Of a DNA stretch of 64,000 nucleotides, positions 25,745 to 38,000 are shown one piece after another. Source of the DNA: Sitta carolinensis (Eukaryota > Chordata > Aves > Passeriformes > Sittidae); contig CM063288.1 in NCBI GenBank assembly GCA_032173965.1, positions 19,565,501 through 19,629,500 of the forward strand, written 5' to 3'. A model generated the notes under the pieces. The model searched no databases. It had not been told where the DNA came from and saw only the letters and a program-made list of their open reading frames with translations. Numbering within the stretch: the first letter of the stretch is position 1; every line of letters starts with the position of its first letter. A program made the translations under genes and the position numbers.

Positions 25745-25869
25745 AACACTTCACCTGCATCATAAAAGTGCTGTTCACTTTATTGTATACTCAAGCCTTG
25801 GCCGCACTTTCTGTTAAATGCAGTGCTGAAGATAGAACAGCGTGGAAGGAGTCAGGAGCTCTCAGAAAG
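25745..25869 (+). CDS. UBR3: UBR3 coding exon
   Basis: 125-bp exon after TTTGTTTTACAG. With the G carried from the previous exon it encodes EHFTCIIKVLFTLLYTQALA then ALSVKCSAEDRTAWKESGALRK, and ends on a codon boundary at AAG before GTTGGT. The hydrophobic helix (IIKVLFTLLYTQALAALSV) is a well-conserved UBR3 segment in the helical C-terminal domain. The donor GTTGGT is weaker than the others in the gene. Reading through it gives VGWFIKTML and is open for about 58 codons, but the next exon restores UBR3 homology, so read-through is unlikely to be the main product. Confidence 0.96.
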
Positions 25870-26903
25870 GTTGGTTGGTTTATTAAAACTATGCTTAAGT
25901 ATTTCTGGTATGAATGTAACAGAAACTTCTGCTTTGCATGTAATAATTTGCTTCTGCTGCAAAATCCACTATTTTGTTTCTGTGTGTGCAATTTCTGCAA
26001 GTGTTTGTACATGATGAGATTTAAAAGTTTCACAATTAATACCTAGTTCCAAAATGGAATTTCAGATTTTTGTCTGTATCTTTATAGCTTCAGTATCTAC
26101 TTCGTGACAGTGATTGTAATCAGTAAATGCAGCTTTCCTTCCTGTGAAATTGAAGCCTTCCTATATAAGGAATCATAGTAATGTTCCACTCCCTTGTTGT
26201 TTGTTGTGTTGATAATGTACTAAGAGAACTCAAAATTCATATCCAGTCATCTTTTTCTAGGGTAAAATTTATTCTGACGTGGGAGAAAATATGAGATTGC
26301 TGCCTTCTATTTCTTAAGGTTTTCTGTGTTGCCTTTAAATGTAATTGCTATGGCATAAAGCTAAGTGTCTATGTATTCTTTACACTAAATATATTTTCCA
26401 TCTGTAGTAGACATTATTCATTCCAAATGCAACTTTGTATTTTCTGATTGGTTCATTTTAACTTAAAATACATAGAAAGTGTTTTGTCTTTCATTCTGGT
26501 CAGTATGTTTTCAAAAATTACTTTTTTTAAAAAAAAAAAAAGTGTATTAGAATTCAAATTCTGTTGAAACAAGATGTATCCATGAAGTGATTCTTTCTAG
26601 TTTTGAAGTATTTATATACTCACAGAGAAAACATGAAATGTGAATGTTATTCAAGCGCTTTCATAAAGCACTCAGTTTAGAGTGTATGTAATTCAAGTAG
26701 CAATCCACATTTCACTCTTGAGCCAAATGCAATCCCTTTCTCTAAAATTATATTTTTTTTTAATTTTTTTTAAGCATTGTGTATCTTTGGAGGTCAAAAT
26801 TCATGTGTTTATCAAAAGGAAATTAATTGCCGTTTCTGTTAGAGAAACATTTTCTCCTTTCTGTAACTAGTGCTTTTTGGATTTCTTTTCTTCTCATTCG
26901 CAG
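25870..26903 (+). other. UBR3: UBR3 intron (1.0 kb)
   Basis: AT-rich intron with an A-run at about 26527-26541 and a T-run at about 26753. No other feature was found. Confidence 0.85.
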
Positions 26904-27011
26904 AATACATCCAGTGGAGAAAAATCTTGGGAAGTCTTGCTGGGTCATGTGATTAGTGAACTGTCTAAAGGGAAGATATATGAAGAAGGAGAGACTGAAG
27001 AATTAGCAGTG
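26904..27011 (+). CDS. UBR3: UBR3 coding exon
   Basis: 108-bp, phase 0-0 exon between TTCTCATTCGCAG and GTATTA. It encodes NTSSGEKSWEVLLGHVISEL then SKGKIYEEGETEELAV. The EVLL..VISEL..GK.Y.E pattern is the UBR3 helical segment. This exon and its acidic tail look more divergent from the mammalian protein, as I remember it, than the exons near the C-terminus. The open frame continues 81 codons past the donor, but those residues are hydrophobic and unlike UBR3, while the exon at 27521 resumes the family sequence. Confidence 0.94.
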
Positions 27012-27520
27012 GTATTAGCAAATTTCTGGAAAATTTATCCAGCATGTCCCCTTGTAGTTTTTTTGCCTCGTTGTTATAATGATTTTTCTCTGATCTTGCT
27101 AAAGACTTGCAGTACAAATTTTTATTTTCCAGATCAAAGCATATCCCTTTGGGGCAGTTTGCCTGTGCAAATCTTTCTTTTAATAATAGCAGATGTGGTC
27201 AGTGCCACATTGAGAAAGTTATTGACAAATACTTCTTATAATTACAGGTTTTAATCATATACATGGGTCTTAATCATAACTATGAATGACCTTTCAGAAA
27301 CTTGGAAAAGTGAATATTTAAGTAGAAAACCTATTTGTTGAAGGGGAAGGAAACCTAGAGAGGTATTTCAGATTATTAGTGAAATGCTGACCTTTGGAAT
27401 GTATGTTTGATTCAATCGTTGATGTAACATGCTTAAAAAATACTTGGTTCATATTGGAGTTTCTCTACTTAGGGATAATTAACCTGGGACAGAATTTAGT
27501 AATTGCTTCCTCCTGTCTAG
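27012..27520 (+). other. UBR3: UBR3 intron (0.5 kb)
   Basis: Short intron with a GTATTA donor and a GCTTCCTCCTGTCTAG acceptor. No feature inside. Confidence 0.9.
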
Positions 27521-27631
27521 GTAAATCCAGATTCTGTAGAGTGCTATCTGCAGCAGTTCTGCCTGCCTTTCCTCAGGATCACAAGCCTTCTTCAACACCA
27601 TCTCTTTGGAGGGGATTTGCCTAGTTGTCAG
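27521..27631 (+). CDS. UBR3: UBR3 coding exon
   Basis: 111-bp phase 0-0 exon encoding VNPDSVECYLQQFCLPFLRI then TSLLQHHLFGGDLPSCQ. The FCLPFLRITSLLQHHLFG core is a hallmark of the UBR-family C-terminal domain. The longest simple open frame over this interval is in a different frame and is only a shadow. The true reading frame is fixed by the phase of the flanking exons and by family similarity. Confidence 0.96.
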
Positions 27632-28448
27632 GTATAGAATGAGAGGGGCACACTCAAATATTTTCATATAAAAGCTAGAGATCAAAAATTAGAAGTTTAA
27701 GGTGTCTTTTACATGGTATACATTTTCTATCCTAAGATTTTTTTAAAAATTCACATATAGCACTGCAGTTTTCAAAAAAATGGTATTATATTCTTAAACT
27801 TCAGCAAAGTCATGCTTATTTAATTAGGTCATAGGTGCTTGTCTTGTAAAATACCACCATACTTTTAAAACTTGTCCAGCATTTGCAGAGGTGGTGTAAT
27901 TCCACTCAGAATGGAATTCAGTACTGATTTTCTTAATGCCTGTGAATACTTCATTCTCAGAGACATTGCATCAGCAGGTAATTATGTTTAGGTTCCATGA
28001 CTAGTTTAAGGAGAGTTTACTGCAGGTCAGCTCCCTCTTTTACTTGCCTCAACATCATCGCCTTTGTTAAACAGCTGTTAGCTTCTTTGGGGTGCTAAAC
28101 AGAAAAAAAATAATGCAGAGTTTTGGGGCTTTCTCGTTTTGTTCCTGGTTTTTTTTGGATTTGGGGGTTTTGTGGGGGGGTTGTGTTTTGTTTGTGGGAT
28201 TTGGTTTGGTTGAGGTTTTAAATTTGGTTGGTTTGTGGTCTTTTACCAGATTTTTTTGTTTGTTTGTTTCAAGAGTCCAGTTTGAAGTTATCTGGTAAAA
28301 TTGAACCTTCCTGTGTCATTAAACATGACTATTTGCATCTTAGTACTAGAATACTTTCTTATTGTAATAGATATATATTTTAATAAACTATTTAAAAATT
28401 AAGAGTCTAGGTATTAATCTAAACTTCTCCGATTTCATGCCTAAAAAG
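27632..28448 (+). other. UBR3: UBR3 intron (0.8 kb), G/T-rich near its 3' half
   Basis: Ordinary intron except for a strand-asymmetric G/T-rich tract at about 28121-28270, with runs such as GGATTTGGGGGTTTTGTGGG and TTTGTTTGTTTG. The acceptor has an unusually poor polypyrimidine tract (CATGCCTAAAAAG). Confidence 0.85.
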
Positions 28449-28625
28449 GAAGATGAAGAATTTACTGTTCTTGCAAGCTGCCTGGGTCTATTGCCATCTT
28501 TTCAGTCAGCTCATCAGTTCACCAGTGCCTCTTGTCTTGATTGGCCAATGCCAGCATTTGACATGATATCACAGTGGTGCTCAGAACTGGCTTCATTTGC
28601 AGATAGACATCCAGATCAAGTAAAG
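28449..28625 (+). CDS. UBR3: UBR3 coding exon
   Basis: 177-bp phase 0-0 exon encoding EDEEFTVLASCLGLLPSFQS, AHQFTSASCLDWPMPAFDMI, SQWCSELASFADRHPDQVK. The LASCLGLLP and ASCLDWP..AFD.ISQWC motifs are characteristic of UBR3. The start is fixed by homology. The acceptor CTAAAAAG is preceded by purines rather than pyrimidines, so this exon may depend on an enhancer or a distant branch site and could be alternatively used. Donor GTATGT. Confidence 0.95.
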
Positions 28626-30226
28626 GTATGTAGCAAAATTATATTCTCCAAAATAGTTATGATATGGAAGCAGCTGTTTTTTGCTTGATTCATTATGCAC
28701 GTATACTGTTGCTTTGGATAAGGATCTGAGAACATAAATTGTGAGACAGAAATTGTAATGGGAAATATTAGTAAGTGGATGTGGATCGAATTGGCTGAAA
28801 ACAGGAATAAGAAGACCCGTGTGGTTTTTGTGATTGCTGGAGACAGAATATAAAAACACTATCCTTAGATGGTACTAAGTGTGCACATACCTTCTGCACC
28901 TGTAGCCAATAAAGGGCAGGTAATACAAACTTTCAGAAAATACATATCAGAACTTTTCCTTGCATGTTTTGAATTACTGTAAAACATTGCATCTTCAGTT
29001 GCAATACTGAAAAAGATGAAAAGGTTAAAATCTGTTTAATAGTTACTGATGAAAGGTGGTACATTTTCTCTGAAGGTTAAAGAAATAGTACCAAGACTTG
29101 AGTTAGTGCAACTGAAATAATCAGTTGTGAAATGCAAACGTTTCAACATGAGTGCATTGTTTTGATGACAAAGCTGCATGTCAACAATTCAAGTCCCCCT
29201 TTCCTAAATCTGTGGTGTCAGGGGAAAGCCAGATGCATTCCTTACTCTGCAACTTGAATGTTCCTGTGAAAATTTGCATACCCAGATTAATCTCAAAATG
29301 CAGCTGCTGCTAATCCGTTAGACATTATAGATTGCAGTGAAATTGATAACATTCTTCCCATGATTGGAAAGTTACCAGGTACAAATACAGTATTTTTTTC
29401 TCTTTTTTTCATTTTTGCAATTTAAGTTTCAAATTATGGACCTATGGCAAAAAAAATCCCATCTGACCACCATGCCCATCAATTATAAGCACAGAAAAAA
29501 ATTACTACATTGAAGGAAAACATGTTACTGTTTAAACCTGCCCCCCTCCCAACCAACCAACCAACCAACCAACCAGAAAAACCCCAGCATAAAATTAGAC
29601 AGTGTTTTTAGGAGCAAATGAGAAAAATTAGGCTTTTCAAAGCAATATTTAGGACAGGTAATGACTGTCTTATAAAAAAATGTGAGTTCTGGTAGCTTCT
29701 TAATGGCTTGTGTCCAATACAGTTCCGTAATACAGGCAAATGTCTTCAAATATCATTTTCAGAGCCTAATTTCAGTTATGTTTTTGAAAGTTTGCGTCTA
29801 AATTTTAGCTGGGAGACAGCTTTCATACTCAGTGCCAGGGTTTGGGAGTAACACATTGATATTGCCAAACAAACTTAGTGCAGGGAGTGAGAGTCTTTGC
29901 TGTAGATCACACTTAATCTTCTCATTTTAGCTGTGAAGGTTTTTGCACTTAAAATATGTCACATATAGAAAACATCCATGGGAAAAGGCTAGTGCCCATT
30001 TTGTACCTGTTACAAAGGATGAAACATGACTGCAGTTGGGGAGGGTGATCAGCCAGGAGCAGGTGACTATTACAAAGTGACATTTGAATTCTAAATTTAT
30101 GAAATGCAAAAGAAATTAGATATTTTTAAATGGCATGTTTCTTTTATTTGGTATTCTCTTCTTTTAGAAAATACAAATGCTTTTAAAAATGCACAGAACT
30201 AATATATATTCTTTCCTTATTTGTAG
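28626..30226 (+). other. UBR3: UBR3 intron (1.6 kb)
   Basis: Intronic. It contains the (AACC)6 microsatellite at 29551-29574. No exon or recognisable transposon otherwise. Confidence 0.85.
29551..29574 (+). repeat. (AACC)6 microsatellite
   Basis: Six tandem AACC units directly after a CCCCCCTCCC run, in a UBR3 intron. Confidence 0.95.
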
Positions 30227-30436
30227 GCTTTGCTTATCCAGGAACCTAAGTGGGACTTGCCTCATCTCCTTCAGTTGCCTGAGAATTACAATACCATTTT
30301 TCAGTATTATCACAGAAAAACTTGTTCTGTTTGTACCAAGGTTCCTAAAGATCCTGCAGTTTGCTTAGTTTGTGGTACTTTTGTATGCTTGAAAGGACTG
30401 TGCTGTAAACAACAGAGCTACTGTGAATGTGTACTG
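30227..30436 (+). CDS. UBR3: UBR3 coding exon, Cys-rich C-terminal domain
   Basis: 210-bp, 70-codon, phase 0-0 exon between TTATTTGTAG and GTAAGA. It encodes ALLIQEPKWDLPHLLQLPEN, YNTIFQYYHRKTCSVCTKVP, KDPAVCLVCGTFVCLKGLCC, KQQSYCECVL. The LPHLLQLPENYNTIFQYYHR segment and the following Cys pairs (CSVC, CLVC, CLKGLCC, CEC) form the core of the C-terminal UBR autoinhibitory-type domain (PRT6/UBR C-terminal family). The Cys/His residues are expected to help bind zinc, which is inference from the family. All Cys expected in this part are present, so the copy looks functional. Confidence 0.98.
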
Positions 30437-31963
30437 GTAAGAGAGAGTTAATTCAAATTCTGTAATGGATTCTCACACTCACTGATAGTTGTTAACTTCA
30501 TTGCTCAGTTTTGATGGTTTTCTTTTCAAAATGTGCTTATATAATCATAGAATAGTTTGGGTTGGAAGGGACCCTTGAAGGTGATAGTTTAGTGCTTATT
30601 TCTGAGGGATGGGCCTAGACTGAATAGCAACCTATTTCTCCTTTTTGTTAAAGTCTTACAAAGCTACTGTGTGCAATGTGACATGTGGTTTTGATTCACA
30701 GCCAGTTGAAATCTGTTTACATTCTGGTTGTTTGTATATTATTTTAATTTTCCTCTGTTTTGTTTCCTTGTTTTCCAAGTACCTAGAAAATCAGTGTGTG
30801 GTTGATTAGAGTATTTTCTGATACCAGACCACCTTCTAGAGATCTACAGAATATAACTACATAGGTGCTGATTTAAGGTCTTTGACTTTTTCACTAGCAA
30901 AGTTTTCTAGTCAGCATAAGTTCTTTCAGGAGCCTGAGTTGGATGGCCTCTATTATTGTTTTTCAGACTATGATAAAGGTTTGCTTTGATACATTTTCTC
31001 TTTACTTCCATTGAACAGTTAGGGGAAGACTAGAACTATATGGACTTCACAAAACTGTGACAGGAATTTTTTTAGAGATTTTTACAAATGGGTCATAAAA
31101 TGTCAGAGAGATTTTAGACTTTCTTGAAATAGTTTGAACTCACCTTTTTTCTCATAACGCTAATATGGTGGAAGAAAAAGGGGTGGGCACATTTTCAATA
31201 GAATTTATAGTTACGTTTAAGGTGTCAAGCTTCATGAAAAAATTATTATAAAATGTTATAAAAAAAGGAATTAACAATCCATATAATTAATTGTTGTTGT
31301 AGTTGATGGGATTATAGCTTTTAATTGTAATCAAACCATATAGGAGGGGTGCATTCTTTAATTGCCTAAATGAACTGATGAATATAGATTGTGCTAATCA
31401 TAGAGATGAATGATGTATTGAACACAGCAAGAATTGCTAAAAATAATTTTACTAGATTTGTAGGGCCATGGACTAGCTCTGTGAGCATGGATAGAGAAAG
31501 CGAATGTTTAACAATATAGACTGTTGTGAAAGAGGTAATACTAAGCTTTTTTAAATACTTTCTCCTGGCTTTGCCATTTATGGAAAACATTTGGTAATCC
31601 TATACAGCTTGCTATACAACAACAAATTAAAATATTGTGCAGAATATTTTTGCTTATTTTTTGTAATTCAGTTTTTGCGTGATAACAAATATCCTCATTT
31701 TTTGAGTAGGGAAACGTTTTTAAATGCAGGTGTTGTTATGGCAGCACAAGACACTAAATTCTAGTTTGGATGTAGAATTTTGGTGCAAGCTATCCTTTGG
31801 TAAACTGTCTCTTAGTAAATAATGTTTTAGTATTTATATTATTTATAATGCATGTTATTTGAAGCAAAACAAAGTATTATTTTTAAAATTTCTTCTGTTA
31901 CAAAGGTGACAGATATTAACAGAATCTTTGCACTCTTGCCTTTCTACACCCATAACATTACAG
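30437..31963 (+). other. UBR3: UBR3 intron (1.5 kb)
   Basis: Intronic, with a minus-strand CR1 end at 30543. Nothing else recognised. Confidence 0.85.
30543..30640 (-). mobile_element. CR1 LINE 3' end fragment
   Basis: AATCATAGAATAGTTTGGGT then TGGAAGGGACCCTTGAAGGT is the exact layout of a CR1 3' terminus on the minus strand. Similarity fades after about 100 bp (GAGGGATGGGCCTAGACTG). Confidence 0.92.
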
Positions 31964-32103
31964 CATTCTCAAAACTGTGGAGCTGGGACAGGAATATTCC
32001 TTTTGATTAACGCATCTGTAATCATCATCATACGAGGCCATCGTTTCTGCCTTTGGGGTTCTGTTTATCTCGATGCACATGGTGAAGAAGACAGAGATCT
32101 TAG
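31964..32103 (+). CDS. UBR3: UBR3 coding exon
   Basis: 140-bp exon after CCATAACATTACAG. It encodes [46 protein letters not shown] plus AG, which joins G of the last exon to make Arg. The [11 protein letters not shown] and [12 protein letters not shown] motifs are near-invariant in UBR3 and resemble the equivalent C-terminal segment of UBR1/UBR2. The Asn-Cys-Gly continues the Cys-rich domain of the previous exon. Confidence 0.98.
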
Positions 32104-32697
32104 GTAATGTTTTCATTACAGCTGTGTTTCGTTGTTGGTGGCTCTGTGTTTATCAGCTTGTCTTGTAACATGCAATAACAAATAATAATAGATCTCTACT
32201 TTCCCTGTGTGGAAAAATGGAAAATCCCCATTTGTTGCAACTTGGACTGACTTTTGTCGTCTTGGGTTTTTTTGAGGATTTTTTTGGCCCAGAGGTGGTG
32301 TAATCATGATCGTTGAATTAGCAGCAGCAGACAGATTACTATGTTGCCATCCCAACTATGGTTAATTCTGAGTGTTGTGTTGGGAAACACTTAAGTCCCA
32401 ATGTTGCCGTTTGGCCTTTAATCAAATAATGCAGTTGGATTCCAGTGTAGGGAAGGAGTGTAATTCCAAGCTACACATGACTGAGAAAACAGTGATGGTT
32501 TCTGGATTCTGCTATCCAGTGTAAGGAAGGGAAGTCGCAGCAGTTACCCTACCAGAAGCAAAACTGAAAACCTCTCACCAATAAAAATTCATGTTTACAC
32601 TGCAAAAAAATTGTATGAGTAGCGTGTTGATTATAAACTGAACTATCTTTCCATTTACTTGGCATATTAACCATTTATTTTCTTTTTCCCTCCACAG
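32104..32697 (+). other. UBR3: UBR3 last intron (0.6 kb)
   Basis: GTAATG donor and TTTTTCCCTCCACAG acceptor. No internal feature. Confidence 0.9.
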
Positions 32698-32815
32698 GCG
32701 TGGTAAACCCCTGTACATATGCAAGGAAAGATACAAAGTGCTTGAACAGCAGTGGGTGTCTCATACTTTTGATCATATCAATAAAAGATGGGGGCCACAT
32801 TATAATGGCTTGTAA
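32698..32815 (+). CDS. UBR3: UBR3 terminal coding exon
   Basis: The first base completes Arg. Then RGKPLYICKERYKVLEQQWV and SHTFDHINKRWGPHYNGL are read to the TAA at 32813-32815. The ending GPHYNGL is the known C-terminus of vertebrate UBR3, so the protein is complete at its 3' end. The frame is confirmed by the upstream phase-2 exon. The open frame starting at 32700 in another register is a shadow. Confidence 0.98.
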
Positions 32816-33570
32816 ATCATCGTCATCATCATCTACACACCATATAACTGCTGTTACCGTGAATGAATGCATCTTGACTGACAATAGCTTTAACTGAATG
32901 GGAGTTTAGCTCCTTGGCTCGGGGTGGAATCGGGTACGGGCATAAAAGGGAAATGGAACTTTGTCAACATGTGAAATCTGTGCAAAATGAGTTGTTGTTG
33001 CTACTAAAGAATGATACAATAATTGAAATTAAATCCTCAAAATGGTGTGTGCAATCTTATTCCACTCAGTAGTCTATTTTTCTTGTGTTTTTTAAAAACC
33101 CATCGTTAAGAAGCACAAATTTTACTTGGAGTTGTTTAGAGGGGTAGTTGTCTGAGTTTTATTTTTCTTTGCATGGAGTTGAGTTTTTAGCAATTTTTGC
33201 TGAAACGGTGTATATGTCTATTACATCTACTAAGTATGTTGGATAAAATTTCTTTGCCTTTTTTGTGTTCACTTGAGGTTTTTACTTGATAGGAATTTGT
33301 ACTTAGGTCTGTAAAACAGCTGTGAGACTGCATGGTAATAATTGGTCTGAAAGTTAAACTTTAAAGAGTATTTCACTTATAGAAGTCTATTGAAATATTT
33401 CAGGCATTACTGAAAACTTACACATTCTCAGGAACTTCATTTTTTTTCTCCATAAGTAAGTGAAATAGCTGTAAATTAGGTATCTTACTGCTCTTCATGT
33501 AATCCAGAGCACACATTCTGTCTTCATTTTTTTTTCCTGGAAGGAGCTTTTATTTTTTTCATATCAGTTG

Positions 33571-33576
33571 AATAAA
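33571..33576 (+). promoter_or_regulatory. Possible proximal UBR3 poly(A) signal
   Basis: AATAAA about 755 bases after the stop, preceded by T-rich sequence. The downstream element (TTGTTAATGACAACG) is weak, so this would be a minor alternative site. Confidence 0.35.
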
Positions 33577-35086
33577 TTGTTAATGACAACGTACAGAAAT
33601 TGCTGTATATAGGGAATTTGTATGGTGCCCAACATAGCAGATCCCAGGTATAAGCATAACAAACACAAGCCTGTGTATCATTTCAAAGCAGATGTGTTTC
33701 AGAATGATTGGATTAGGAATATGCAGGCTATTCTAAACATGAAACATAATTTTGTATCTTTACTGTGGTTTCAGGAGGTTCCTCAATATTGTATTTGTTT
33801 AAAGTAATAACTGTTCTTTCTGTTCGGTTTCCTAAAAAGAAAGTTCAACAGAGGTAGCCAAGATGAGCTACCAATGCATGTGCAGCCTCATTGGATGAAT
33901 GCCAAAACCGTTTATGCTTAGAGGACTAAAAAATTAATGAGAAGAGGCATGGCTGGGCTAAAACCCCTAAGTATAAGTAGGTAGGAAGGATTATAATCAA
34001 AATACTGGTATGTAATATATTGATACTGCTGTTTTTCACAAGTCTTGGATATTTGTTGGCTATTTCATACAATACTGCCAAGCAGTTCCTGGTAGTTTTA
34101 ACTTCCACAGCTTGCGTGTAAAATAAAATTAATATGTGTAAAATAAAAACATCTTATGATAAAGCCACATATACAAAGAAAACAATTCCCCAGTGGAAAT
34201 CATTATCTAGTGAAAAGTGTATAGGGGAAATAAAATGACTGTATAGCAATCAAGAACAGAGCGAAGGGAAACTGAGTAAACATAATGAGTTTTTCTGGAT
34301 ACCTGGAATTTGAAAAGCCCTACAACACAGGATACTGTTTTTAATAAATATATATATATTTCAAAAGTATTACAGTACCTCCTGTAAGATGAGAATTACT
34401 GTTTTACCAACTAAGTGGCTGTGTCTTTTCCAACATATTACTTTTTTGATACTGTATTATAAGTTCTGCCTGTGATATTTTTGCATTGCTCATTAAGAAT
34501 ATCAGGCCATTTTGTAAGTGTGGTTAAAAGGCAAAAAGATTCTTTACATTGCCAGCATAACATTATTACAGGGCTCATGAACTTGAGTGATCTGTAGTTT
34601 GAAGCGCCAATGCTATATTTCCAATAGATTATGTGTCCAGAATTTGATAACTGTGTTTTATTTAAAACAGAATGTTCTCTGATTGTGCACATGGATGTGA
34701 AGTAAAACTATTAGCCTTAACTTTAACATCTGGGTATTTCATAGTGGTTATTATACTACTGGTGAATTAGTCACCAGTCAATTTAAAAACAACAAAAAAA
34801 AATTACTTGGTTAAAAAATTGTACTTGAATATCTTTGCATGCTGCTAAACAAGAATTTTTATTTCCCCCATAACTTTTTAAATCCTACTTTATTAAGCTA
34901 ACCTTGAAAAATAACAGGTCCAAACTAGAGTGGAGTGGGCGTGTATTATTCAAATGTTCTGGTGTGATATCCTGTATGAATGATCCTTGAAGTACAGTAC
35001 ATTACTGTAGACTCTAAATCAATCTTTATAACACATCAGAAGAGTACAAAACTAGGAATACAATAATTGGCATTGTAAGATATGTT

Positions 35087-35092
35087 AATAAA
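35087..35092 (+). promoter_or_regulatory. Probable distal UBR3 poly(A) signal
   Basis: AATAAA followed within 30 bases by CTGTGTGTTCATGACATTTT, a GT- then T-rich downstream element. This is the best poly(A) configuration between the UBR3 stop and the CpG island. Confidence 0.55.
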
Positions 35093-38000
35093 AGTCTACT
35101 GTCAATCTGTGTGTTCATGACATTTTTTCTCTCTACCCCAGTAATACAAAATGACACTGAATTCCACCCAATAGCCAGGCACTTATTTAAATATTAAATC
35201 CTTATGCATGCAAAGTACTTTGCATAAAGAGTAAACCCGGTATGTTTTAATTTGTTACTTACAGTCATGTATTTTGCAATAGTAATTTGAATTATTTTAC
35301 TCATAACTATAACACTTAAAGTAGTTAAAGTAGTAGTTCCAGCATTGCTGCTGCAAACCACTAAAGTTAAATTGCCGAGTTGAGAAACTACTACTGGGAA
35401 AACTGCGTGATCTTTTTTGTCAAGTCTGTTTCTGGAATAACTACTACTTCAATTTGATAAATGTAATATTTATTTATTAAATTTTTTCTTTTGACCTTTG
35501 AGAGATTTGGTGGAATAGTCTTCTTTTGGCCTTGACCTTTGGATAACAGCATCTTTCCTTTTTCAGTCGTGGCCTGAAATTTTTAATGAATATTTTCTTC
35601 ACCCCTGCAATAGGAATCTTCTGTAACTCGCAGTATTTCACAAGGAAATGCCATTTTTCTTTTAAAAACAGGATATTTTCCTACAGTATCCATCAAATGT
35701 TTTTCAGAATCCCGAGATCACTTCACGTTGTGTGCATAGCTGCCAGGGGAGACTTGAGTTTTGTGATGATCTTGATATGATTTTTATCTAATTTTCATCT
35801 AATCCAGATTCTGCAGTTGTGTTTTTCAATTTCTTTTCTCAGATTTGCAGGCAGTGATGAATGGCGCCCGTCTGACTATTAATAGATGTGAACGAAATTA
35901 TGCTGTTTGCAAAGAAACCCACAGGAATGACCTGAGCCACTGTGGGAGGTTCACAGCTCTAAATAACCAGCCACAGGATATAAGTGCACATAACTAGATG
36001 AGGCTGGCTCTGTGTGACAATTTATGTTGAGTTTGTTTTTGTTTGAGTGAGATTGCTCACTGCAGTCAGTGAGATCTGTAGTGCTGGGCTGACAAATGTC
36101 TCCTTTTGGTAGGGCACAGTGCCCAAAGCCCCTACTTGCATGTTTTCCCAAATGGGCAGCAGTTTCCCTGCAAATTCTCTTACACTGAGAAGAGTCCCAG
36201 CTGCTCTGAGTTCAGCCTTGTAGCTTACCCTGCCTCTTCTCCTGCTGCAATGTCTAATACATTTCCCATTAGAGAATACCTTTGACTCATTAGTACTAAG
36301 GTTTTTAATAATTTTGATTGAAAACAATTATGCTGGTCTTATTCCTCATGGTTGGATTATTTTTTCTAATGTTACAACTAAACAAAGCAAGATAACCTTC
36401 AGACATTAGAGATGGAAAAAAACCAAGTATCCTTCATGCCCAATACTGAGAAAAGTGTAGTTACAATATTTACTGTCCCTACACTTTGGCCTTAAATCTG
36501 GTGGCCAGATGTGCATGGATCACATTTGCATGTAGAACACAAATGCGTACTGAAGCACTTGCCAAATTAGAACAACATGTTCTCAGGGATTACTTGTAAT
36601 ACCGGCAAATACCTAAAGTAGATAATGAGCCTTTGTTTTTCAGGTGTCAAGGAATATACTTTGCACCTTGCTATTGAAGCCACTAATACAGTTTGCTGTG
36701 AAAAGTGTTAACTTTCCTTCTGTTTCCATGATAAACTGGAGCTCTCCTTTCTTTCATGCCTTTGTTGTCTCCATGTTGTATATGCAACTGCTTTGTTTGT
36801 TTAGTACCACACAACAAAAGAAGCCTAAACCAGCTGGAGAGCCCTCTGCATCTGTACAGCAATACTTTGCGAATAAATTGCATTTTCTCCGGATACTTAA
36901 TGCAGAGATAGCCAGGGGGGCACAGCTTGAAAATCAGTTTGCAGAAACTCTGGCTGCTTTCGTGCTTTGTGGTGCTGGTCATTTTAGATTTGTCAGACAT
37001 CAGCTTTTAAAATTTTAAACTAACTTTGCATTTTTTCCAAGTATCTCCACAGGCCCTAAAAGAAACTGCCTTTGTTCTAGGACAATTTCCCATTGTTCTC
37101 AAGAGAGTTGAGTATGGACCTGGTGTTTTAATCTCAGCTCTGCAACAGAGGTATTTGGTGACAATGCTGCTGTAAACATACACATCATATAAAATACAGA
37201 CGTAGGTTTTATTAAACTAAGCTCTTCAGGGCAGCTGAAGGGACTTAAGTATTGTTTCCTTTAGGTTCTCTAGCTGTCTGCTTTATCCTGCTTGTTTTGG
37301 CTCAACTTGTAAGCTCCTTTAAGACAGGGAACACCTCCTGTTTGGATCAGTCAGTGCGTGCTGCTCTATAATGTTAGCTCAATTGATATTCGAGCAAATC
37401 CAGGTAGTAGAGTCTTCCATCACCAATAAATATATATGTGCACACAGGACTTAGGTGAAATATGGCCGTTTCATGTTCATGCTTTTGGCATTTTTTCTAA
37501 CTTTGCTGCTTTCAGCCTCAAATGTCCCTCCTTGCACAGATATGTTGTCAGTAATCAAAATCAACAGGAAATAATTTTTTTTTCCCCACAGTCAGACATG
37601 ATTCTGGACAGAGCAATATCTCTTCAACATGTCTACATCATTGTTTTTCTCCTGCCAAAAGCTGCTATCTCAAGAAATAAATACTTTCTGAGAGTTAAAG
37701 AAGCTTATTGCCTTTCAATACTTAGTGCAGTATTTGTATGACTAATACTTACAGCAGGTGACTGATGTAATTCAAATAACCTTCAGATACCTGGGTATTC
37801 AGAAATGGCTCACACTTCCACTTTCTCCCTATTTGGATTGGGTATTTTTAGTTACATAACTTAATATCAAGACTTCTTACAGAACATTTCCCTTATACAA
37901 GAGTATTTAAAAAAAATTAGAAGGATGCTTTATTAGCAACACTTAATTCAGACTGCTGTTCTTTCTGTTTTAATCCTGGGCAAAATTAGGTACTATTAAT

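Larger units (their letters stand above)
32816..35110 (+). other. UBR3: UBR3 3' UTR (probable extent)
   Basis: AT-rich sequence after the stop, opening with an ATC/CATCAT triplet run. AATAAA hexamers occur at 33571 and around 34127-34347. The best is at 35087, followed by a GT/T-rich stretch. The UTR end is therefore set at about 35110, with shorter forms possible. No intron or second gene is visible. Confidence 0.6.

Noticed and set aside
27394..27624. 76-codon frame over a UBR3 exon
   Set aside because: It is in the wrong register. The UBR3 frame in the same bases gives the conserved FCLPFLRITSLLQHHLFG.
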